Origin: Patescibacteria group bacterium
GTDB taxonomy: Bacteria > Patescibacteriota > Minisyncoccia > Phycocordibacterales > PALSA-1337
NCBI GenBank assembly: GCA_004298345.1
Contig: SCTV01000033.1
Location: forward strand, 1 to 16,475
Direction of reading: 5' to 3'
Length of the DNA stretch: 16,475 nucleotides
The number at the start of each line of letters is the position of its first letter. Positions within the stretch are counted from its first letter, which is position 1. A program made the translations under genes and the position numbers. Under the pieces are notes generated by a model. That model was not told the DNA's origin. It made no database searches and saw only the letters and a list, made by a program, of their open reading frames with translations. Positions 11,564-16,475 of the stretch are shown here, piece after piece.

Positions 11564-14242
11564 TTAAGCACGTACCGAATCTTTATTTTCCATAGACTTG
11601 ACCTCTTTATTTCCTTTTTTTACCTTCTTAACCTCAAACACAAATTCATCTCCCTTCAGAGTTACTGCAATAGTTCCTCCTTGCATTACTCCTCGAGAAA
11701 CCATGAGCGATGCCACCGGAGTTAGTATTTTATTTTGAATCAACCGCTTGAGTGGACGTGCACCATACTGCGGATCATATCCCTCTTTAGCAAGATAGAC
11801 CAAAACCTCTGGAGACACTTCCAGGGCAATCTCTTTGAGCGACAATCGATCTTTTACCAAATCAACTTGAATCTTTACAATATCTGCTACCGCTTCCGGA
11901 GAAAGAATATCGAAAATGATAATGTCGTCGATACGGTTTAAAAACTCTGGTCGGAAATAATCTTTAAGATTGTTGGTTACTTTACTTTTTACATCATCAT
12001 AATTTTTCTTCTCATCACTACTGTGTCCGAAGCCCATTTTTTCCATTCTCTGAATATATTGTGCGCCAATATTTGAAGTCATGATGATGACTGTATTTTT
12101 GAAGTTTACCACTCGCCCTTTTGCATCAGTCAGTCGGCCATTGTCGAGCACCTGCAAAAGAATGTTGAACACTTCCGGATGTGCCTTTTCTATTTCATCA
12201 AACAGAATTATTGAATATGGTCGATGGCGTACAATCTCAGTAAGCCCCCCACCTTCATCATGTCCCACATAGCCTGGTGGCGCACCGACAAGCTTTGAAA
12301 CCGAGTGCTTTTCCATGTATTCAGACATATCGACTCGAACCAACGACTTTTCATCATTGAATAGGAATTCGGCAAGAGCCTTGGTCAGCTCGGTCTTACC
12401 GACACCAGTAGGCCCAAGAAACATAAAAGAACCGATCGGCCGATTGGGATCGGCAATACCTGCCCGTGAACGTTTGATAGTGTCTGCAATTTTCTTGACT
12501 GCCTCGTCCTGGCCAACGATTCTCTTTTTCAAATCCTCCTCCATACGAGTAAGCTTGACCGCCTCCTCTTCAAGCATTCGAGATACCGGAATACCCGTCC
12601 AACGAGACACTACATCGGCAATATCTTGCTCATTAATCTCTTCTTTGAGAATGCGTCGTGAGCTCTGAAGTTTTTTCAAACGCTTAGCCTTTGACTCAAG
12701 TTCTTTCTCGAGCGCAGGGATTTTACCGTAGCGTATCTCTGCGGCCTTTGCGAGGTCAACGTGGGCCTCAGCTGACTCGGCCTCTAGGCGCAAACTCTCC
12801 AATTCTTTTTTAATATCTTTAATTTCGGCAATCGTGGCTTTCTCATTTTTCCACTTGAGCTCGAGCTCACTGGTCTGTTCTTTGAGGTCGGCTATTTCCT
12901 TTTCTATTTTTGCAGTACGAGTTTTTGCTACCTTACCCGTCTCCTTTTTCAAAGACTCACGTTCAATTTCAAGACGCAAGACCTTGCGACGAGTTTCCTC
13001 AAGTACTGGAGGCATGTTTTCTAGAGAAATCTTCAGAGCTGAAGAGGCTTCGTCAATCAAATCAACCGTTTTGTCCGGTAAAAAACGATCAGTGATATAT
13101 CGACTGCTCAAATTTACCGCTGCCAAAATAGCATCATCGGTAATGTGCACCCCATGAAAAAGTTCATATTTTTCTTTGAGTCCGCGCAAAATAGCCGTCG
13201 CGTCTTCAATAGAGGGCTCGTTGACATACACTGGCTGGAAACGACGAGTGAGCGCAGGGTCTTTTTCGATGTGTTTCTGATATTCTTTTAGTGTAGTAGC
13301 GCCGATAGCTCGAAGCTCGCCACGGGCTAGAGCTGGCTTGAGCATATTTGATGCATCCATGGAACCTTCAGAGGCACCCGCACCGACGAGGGTGTGAATT
13401 TCATCAATAAACAAGATTATCTTACCGTCTGATTTCTCTATTTCTTTCAAAATATTCTTGAGGCGCTCTTCAAATTCTCCGCGATATTTTGTACCGGCAA
13501 TAAGTGAGCCGAGATCGAGTGACACAAGCTCCTTATCCTTTAGCGACTCTGGCACATCACCCATCGCAATCCGTAGTGCGAGTCCTTCGGCGATGGCGGT
13601 TTTACCAACACCCGCTTCACCGATCAAAATTGGGTTATTTTTAGTGCGACGAGAAAGTATCTGGATAATTCTAAGTATCTCGTTGTCACGGCCGATGACT
13701 GGATCGAGTTTATTTTCCTTTGCGAGCTTGGTCAGACTGCGAGCGTATTTTGCAAGTGTTCGAAACTTTTTGGGATGAGAGACTTCTGATACTTTACTTG
13801 TCTTAAGCTCTTCGATCACGCGAATTACTGCCGATCGATCGATTTTAAATTTATTTATTAAGTCACGTGTTGTGCCAGATACGTCAAAAATAGATATAAA
13901 GAGGTGTTCAGTAGAAATAAACTCGTCCTTTAGTGTGGCCGCAACCTTGTTGGCATTTTCAATAATCTGGGCAAGATCAGGTGTTAGAAATATCTGGTAC
14001 GACTGTGAGACGGTCTGGGCAGTCTGTGGCCCTTCGATGGCTTCGAGAATAGAATCAGTGAGTAAAATAGTATCAACCTCGAGTTTTTCAAGTATCGAAT
14101 TTACCATGCTTTCCTCCTGCAAAATCAGTGCGAGGAGCAAATGCATCGGGTTGACATGATTTTGACCGCGCTCTATTGCAAGCTCATGTGCTCGTCTGAT
14201 GGCTTCTTTGGCTTTAGTTGTAAAATGATTGAATGGGGGCAT
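11564..14242 (-). CDS. clpB: ClpB-like AAA+ disaggregase with a ClpC-like hydrophobic loop
   Basis: This 892-residue Hsp100 protein threads aggregated or tagged proteins through a hexameric pore. Two Clp_N repeats (1-150) are followed by AAA+ domain 1: Walker A GEAGVGKT (208-215), Walker B ILFIDE (276-281), pore tyrosine Y253 and arginine finger RRF (333-335). A full-length coiled-coil M domain (about 405-530) ends before RWTGIPVSRM, as in ClpB. AAA+ domain 2 has Walker A GPTGVGKT (610-617), Walker B IILFDE (678-683), pore GYVG (657-660) and NRID (769-772). Between MTSNIGA and FRPEFLNR there is an insert with KMGFG (735-739), which resembles the ClpP-docking loop of ClpC/ClpA rather than the short link of ClpB. 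The name is therefore uncertain between clpB and clpC. A promoter ends 6 nt before the ATG. Confidence 0.9.
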   Translation of the reverse strand: MPPFNHFTTKAKEAIRRAHELAIERGQNHVNPMHLLLALILQEESMVNSILEKLEVDTILLTDSILEAIEGPQTAQTVSQSYQIFLTPDLAQIIENANKVAATLKDEFISTEHLFISIFDVSGTTRDLINKFKIDRSAVIRVIEELKTSKVSEVSHPKKFRTLAKYARSLTKLAKENKLDPVIGRDNEILRIIQILSRRTKNNPILIGEAGVGKTAIAEGLALRIAMGDVPESLKDKELVSLDLGSLIAGTKYRGEFEERLKNILKEIEKSDGKIILFIDEIHTLVGAGASEGSMDASNMLKPALARGELRAIGATTLKEYQKHIEKDPALTRRFQPVYVNEPSIEDATAILRGLKEKYELFHGVHITDDAILAAVNLSSRYITDRFLPDKTVDLIDEASSALKISLENMPPVLEETRRKVLRLEIERESLKKETGKVAKTRTAKIEKEIADLKEQTSELELKWKNEKATIAEIKDIKKELESLRLEAESAEAHVDLAKAAEIRYGKIPALEKELESKAKRLKKLQSSRRILKEEINEQDIADVVSRWTGIPVSRMLEEEAVKLTRMEEDLKKRIVGQDEAVKKIADTIKRSRAGIADPNRPIGSFMFLGPTGVGKTELTKALAEFLFNDEKSLVRVDMSEYMEKHSVSKLVGAPPGYVGHDEGGGLTEIVRHRPYSIILFDEIEKAHPEVFNILLQVLDNGRLTDAKGRVVNFKNTVIIMTSNIGAQYIQRMEKMGFGHSSDEKKNYDDVKSKVTNNLKDYFRPEFLNRIDDIIIFDILSPEAVADIVKIQVDLVKDRLSLKEIALEVSPEVLVYLAKEGYDPQYGARPLKRLIQNKILTPVASLMVSRGVMQGGTIAVTLKGDEFVFEVKKVKKGNKEVKSMENKDSVRA

Positions 14243-14248
14243 ACTTTA

Positions 14249-14277
14249 TTTATACATTAAATGTCGAGTGCCGGCAA
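14249..14277 (-). promoter_or_regulatory. clpB promoter, leaderless start
   Basis: On the minus strand TTGCCG (14272-14277) and TATAAA (14249-14254) are 17 bp apart, and 6 nt separate the -10 box from the ATG at 14242. No HrcA (CIRCE) inverted repeat is visible between them, so classic heat-shock repression is not supported. Confidence 0.5.
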
Positions 14278-14334
14278 GGATTATCACACGCACTCTTTTT
14301 CCCAGAAGAACCAGCGGGTATTTGAGCCAAGTAT

Positions 14335-14472
14335 TATTCTCCCTTTGTAAAGGGAGCAGACGTTAGTCGAGGGATTTTAGAAATTTCAAATCCCTCCACG
14401 CCAGAGTACTGTCGGTGCTGAGTCGATCGTTTGTGATCGACACCTGTAGACGGCCTTTACAAAGGGAGAATA
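14335..14472. mobile_element. MITE-like element with 19-bp perfect terminal inverted repeats
   Basis: TATTCTCCCTTTGTAAAGG (14335-14353) is exactly inverted at 14454-14472, closing 100 bp with no coding capacity. The left end is itself a small hairpin (CTCCCTTT-GT-AAAGGGAG, 14339-14356). Inside are a 9-bp stem (14369-14377/14388-14396) and a 7-bp stem (14422-14428/14435-14441, GTCGATC/GATCGAC). Terminal repeats plus internal hairpins without an ORF are typical of non-autonomous miniature elements. It ends 12 bp from the stop of the protease-like gene and could also terminate its transcript. No clear target-site duplication was identified. Confidence 0.5.
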
Positions 14473-14484
14473 CTCTCAAAAAGA

Positions 14485-15345
14485 CTAAGGCTTATTAGAA
14501 GAACTCGCGATCAGACTTTTAACAACACTCGCCGGTACATAGTACTCCTTCACACTATCCGCACCAGGAGAAACTTTGAGACCCACCACCTCGCCAGAAA
14601 GATTGAGTAATGGGCCACCGGTCACTTCATCATAAGAATCGGCACTTACTTGTATCGAAATGATTTCTTTTACACCATCAACATTTTCTTTTGTCTGCAA
14701 AACCCTAATATTACCAAGTGATACAGAAAGATTTTCCTCCCCACTCAAAGCGATGACACTTTGACCAAGTTTTAAAGATTCATTGCCTGCCAAAACCGCC
14801 GGTTTCCACACTACAGACTTAACTGAACGAGTTGAGGTAGCGGAATCTGCGGAAATTAGTGGAGTACTAGAAGCCACTAAGCGCGCAAGTGGCACATCTT
14901 TTTCGATCTGTACCGAAGACACAAGATGTCGAGTACCCGATGAAGTCACTACTGTATATTCACCACCCGTAGCTGAAACGAAAGCACTATCTGTCGCAAT
15001 AACACCATCTCTTGAAATCACCAGCCCCATTCCAATAAAAGTTTCCTTTGCTGTTGGCTCGGTCTTAGAAAAAATCTTTACTAAACTTGGGGTAATGTTT
15101 TCAACTACCGCCACCGCCTGATCTTCTGTCTTTACTACCACCGTTTCTTTTGTAATCACCGCGGCCCCTTGCTGTGCCGGAATCACTTTTTCAACCGTCT
15201 TTTCAATAACTCGATTGATCACATGAGTCGCCCCAGTCGGTGCTTGATCCATAAGAGATACTGTCACGATACCAGTCGCAATAGAAGTGATGATGCTCAC
15301 CAAAAGTGTCAGGAGTACAACTTGTTGTTTGGTGAGATCTTCCAT
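14485..15345 (-). CDS. Membrane-anchored trypsin/HtrA-fold protein, probably catalytically dead
   Basis: The 286-residue protein has one N-terminal transmembrane anchor (about 9-31), a linker rich in Val, Glu and Lys, and a chymotrypsin-fold domain from about 85. The HtrA landmarks are recognisable but altered. GMGLVISRDGVIATDSAFV (105-123) corresponds to the strand that normally ends TNxHVV, with Ala121 where the catalytic His should be. KDVPLARL (149-156) replaces the DLAVL region and lacks the catalytic Asp. DEVTGGPLLNLSGEVVGL (239-256) matches the GNSGGP loop with Thr242 in place of Ser. No PDZ domain follows. By inference it is a pseudoprotease that binds exported proteins or peptides at the surface rather than cutting them. 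The ATG at 15345 is fixed by a promoter 6 nt upstream. Confidence 0.7.
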   Translation of the reverse strand: MEDLTKQQVVLLTLLVSIITSIATGIVTVSLMDQAPTGATHVINRVIEKTVEKVIPAQQGAAVITKETVVVKTEDQAVAVVENITPSLVKIFSKTEPTAKETFIGMGLVISRDGVIATDSAFVSATGGEYTVVTSSGTRHLVSSVQIEKDVPLARLVASSTPLISADSATSTRSVKSVVWKPAVLAGNESLKLGQSVIALSGEENLSVSLGNIRVLQTKENVDGVKEIISIQVSADSYDEVTGGPLLNLSGEVVGLKVSPGADSVKEYYVPASVVKSLIASSSNKP

Positions 15346-15351
15346 ACCTAT

Positions 15352-15380
15352 ATAATATGGTACGAAGAAGAGATTCGCAA
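15352..15380 (-). promoter_or_regulatory. Promoter of the trypsin-fold gene, leaderless start
   Basis: On the minus strand TTGCGA (15375-15380) and TATTAT (15352-15357) are 17 bp apart, with 6 nt from the -10 box to the ATG at 15345. It lies between the RT stop codon and this gene, so the two need not share a transcript. Confidence 0.5.
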
Positions 15381-15458
15381 GCTTTTTTGAGTAGATTCAA
15401 GAAGTATGATTCAAGATTTATGAATACTACAGAATAATGATTATGATACCCTGTGGAT

Positions 15459-16475
15459 TTATAAAATACCCTTGATTATTTTATTGACTTGAAGCAAGAT
15501 TTTCCTCCCCTTACAATGACTAAGTATCCCTGTATATGAAGCCAGAGAATTTTCAAATCGATTTTTCTCCATTTTTCCGGATTTAACCATCTCAACCATT
15601 TCAACAATTTTCCCATACATTCTATTTTTTGTTTTTGTCCGCAAAATTCGATATCTTGGCAAACTCACATACCCGAGAAAATCCGTCCCGTGAGATACCT
15701 TCTGAATAGTAACTTTTTTAGGATGAAGCTCGAGTTTCAACTCCTCACGCAAGAATAGTACGATATATCGTACTATTTCCTCCAACCTTCCTTTGTCGTG
15801 AGAAAGTATGACAAAATCATCACAGTACCGTATGTAGTAGCGCTCCTTGAGGATATGTTTTATAAATTGATCCAGTTCGTTGAGGTAAATATTAGCAAAA
15901 ATCTGACTAGTCACATTCCCAAGTGGCAATCCTCTTCCCGGAGTAGTTTCAAACGAGCCGATAATTTTATTGAGTAAAGCCAAAAATTTCACATCAGAAA
16001 TCTTCTGCCCAATAAGTTGAGATAACACGACATGATCAATCGAATCAAAAAACTTCCGTATATCGCACTTCAAAACAAAAGCCGGTCGACGATAATTCTC
16101 CGTCACCTTTCTCGCAAATATCTCGAAACGCACGACACCACGGTGGGTTCCTTTAAAATTACGCGAAGCATACGAGTCATGAATAAAGTGCTTGTCAAAA
16201 ATTGGGTACAACGCCTGGTACACCGCTTGATATAAAACTCTATCGGCAACAGTAGCTTTATGAATCCGCCGAAGCTTTGGGTCTTGTACAAAAAAGACTT
16301 TGTATGGTTCCGGTCTCCATTCGCCTGAAACAAGTCGTCGATGGAGAGAAAAGAGATTGTCTTCCAAATTCAACTCAAATAGTGTAACATCCCTCTTTGA
16401 CCGCTTTCCTTTCGAAAAAACCCGCCACGCAATAAAAAGATTCTCGACAGAAATTACATCACAAAAATCAATACT
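15459..16475 (-). CDS. Diversity-generating-retroelement-type reverse transcriptase (5' partial)
   Basis: The frame is open to the right edge, giving 338 residues. A TTG at 16373 could be taken as a start, but upstream in-frame codons encode ENLFIAWRVFSKGKR, a typical DGR RT N-terminus, so the true start lies beyond 16475, probably by few residues. RT motifs in order: PYKVFFVQDPKLRRIHKA and DRVLYQAVY, SYASRNFKGTH, VLKCDIRKFFDSIDH (first catalytic Asp), GLPLGNVTSQIFANIYLNEL, RYCDDFVIL (YCDD at about 15816-15827), KKVTIQKVSHGTDFLGY and a short thumb. The LGNVTSQ box is the DGR signature; group II intron RTs have QGxxxSP. There is no maturase or endonuclease domain. In a DGR this enzyme, with Avd, copies a template repeat with adenine mutagenesis into a variable repeat of a target gene. 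None of those parts is in the window. Confidence 0.8.
   Translation of the reverse strand, partial: SIDFCDVISVENLFIAWRVFSKGKRSKRDVTLFELNLEDNLFSLHRRLVSGEWRPEPYKVFFVQDPKLRRIHKATVADRVLYQAVYQALYPIFDKHFIHDSYASRNFKGTHRGVVRFEIFARKVTENYRRPAFVLKCDIRKFFDSIDHVVLSQLIGQKISDVKFLALLNKIIGSFETTPGRGLPLGNVTSQIFANIYLNELDQFIKHILKERYYIRYCDDFVILSHDKGRLEEIVRYIVLFLREELKLELHPKKVTIQKVSHGTDFLGYVSLPRYRILRTKTKNRMYGKIVEMVEMVKSGKMEKNRFENSLASYTGILSHCKGRKILLQVNKIIKGIL

Noticed and set aside
12081..14159. Plus-strand ORFs opposite clpB
   Set aside because: They are Ser/Arg-rich antisense translations of an AAA+ gene, with no independent support.
14243..14334. CIRCE heat-shock operator upstream of clpB
   Set aside because: No TTAGCACTC-N9-GAGTGCTAA-like inverted repeat is present in this interval.
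15459..16475. Group II intron or retron reverse transcriptase
   Set aside because: The conserved box ends in SQ rather than SP, no maturase or endonuclease domain follows, and no intron domain V/VI-like structure was seen downstream. Retron RTs lack this N-terminal and LGxxxSQ pattern.
1..16475. DGR template and variable repeats inside the window
   Set aside because: I looked for long near-identical segments, especially near the RT and at gene 3' ends, and saw none. The tRNA and hairpin repeats are too short and are not A-biased.
1..16475. CRISPR array
   Set aside because: No regularly spaced direct repeats with unique spacers are present. The repeats found are inverted and isolated.

Overview
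This 16.5 kb window looks like part of a small, streamlined bacterial genome, most likely of the Candidate Phyla Radiation (Patescibacteria, Parcubacteria-like). That placement is inferred from overall protein style, almost no Shine-Dalgarno sequences, several promoters whose -10 box ends 6-7 nt before the start codon (predicted leaderless mRNAs), many intergenic hairpins, and a reverse transcriptase of the diversity-generating retroelement (DGR) type, which is common in that group. The standard code fits: every complete gene ends in TAA or TAG and none needs a reassigned TGA.

Layout from left to right. Positions 1-141 hold the last 46 codons of a ferredoxin-reductase-like gene. Three strong hairpins follow (139-333). 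ftsQ and serS (355-2544, minus) form one unit, and dprA (2580-3443, plus) diverges from serS across only 35 bp. An AT-rich insert (3462-5072, minus) carries a five-helix membrane protein with an eight-cysteine tail and a membrane-anchored permuted NlpC/P60-type hydrolase. topA (5182-7356, plus) and parB (7554-8615, minus) converge on a long imperfect palindrome. tRNA-Leu(CAA), a structured cassette and miaA follow on the plus strand. Then, on the minus strand, come tRNA-Trp, rpmG, a class IV aminotransferase, a second structured cassette, tRNA-Tyr and a ClpB-like disaggregase. A MITE-like element separates clpB from a trypsin/HtrA-fold protein that appears to lack its catalytic triad. The window ends inside a DGR-type reverse transcriptase whose 5' end lies beyond position 16475.

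Most genes are housekeeping: translation (serS, rpmG, three tRNAs, miaA for tRNA A37 modification), DNA topology, uptake and segregation (topA, dprA, parB), cell division (ftsQ) and protein quality control (clpB). The accessory content is the AT-rich membrane pair, the retroelement RT and the intergenic structured elements.

The strongest leads are four. (1) The RT is probably the visible end of a DGR whose template repeat, Avd gene and target gene should lie just right of the window. (2) The tRNA-Leu and tRNA-Tyr genes are each followed, after a terminator, by a 115-130 nt cassette bounded by inverted copies of that same tRNA's 3' end. (3) Promoter spacing suggests leaderless transcription at five genes. 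(4) The AT-rich membrane and hydrolase pair has no recognised function.
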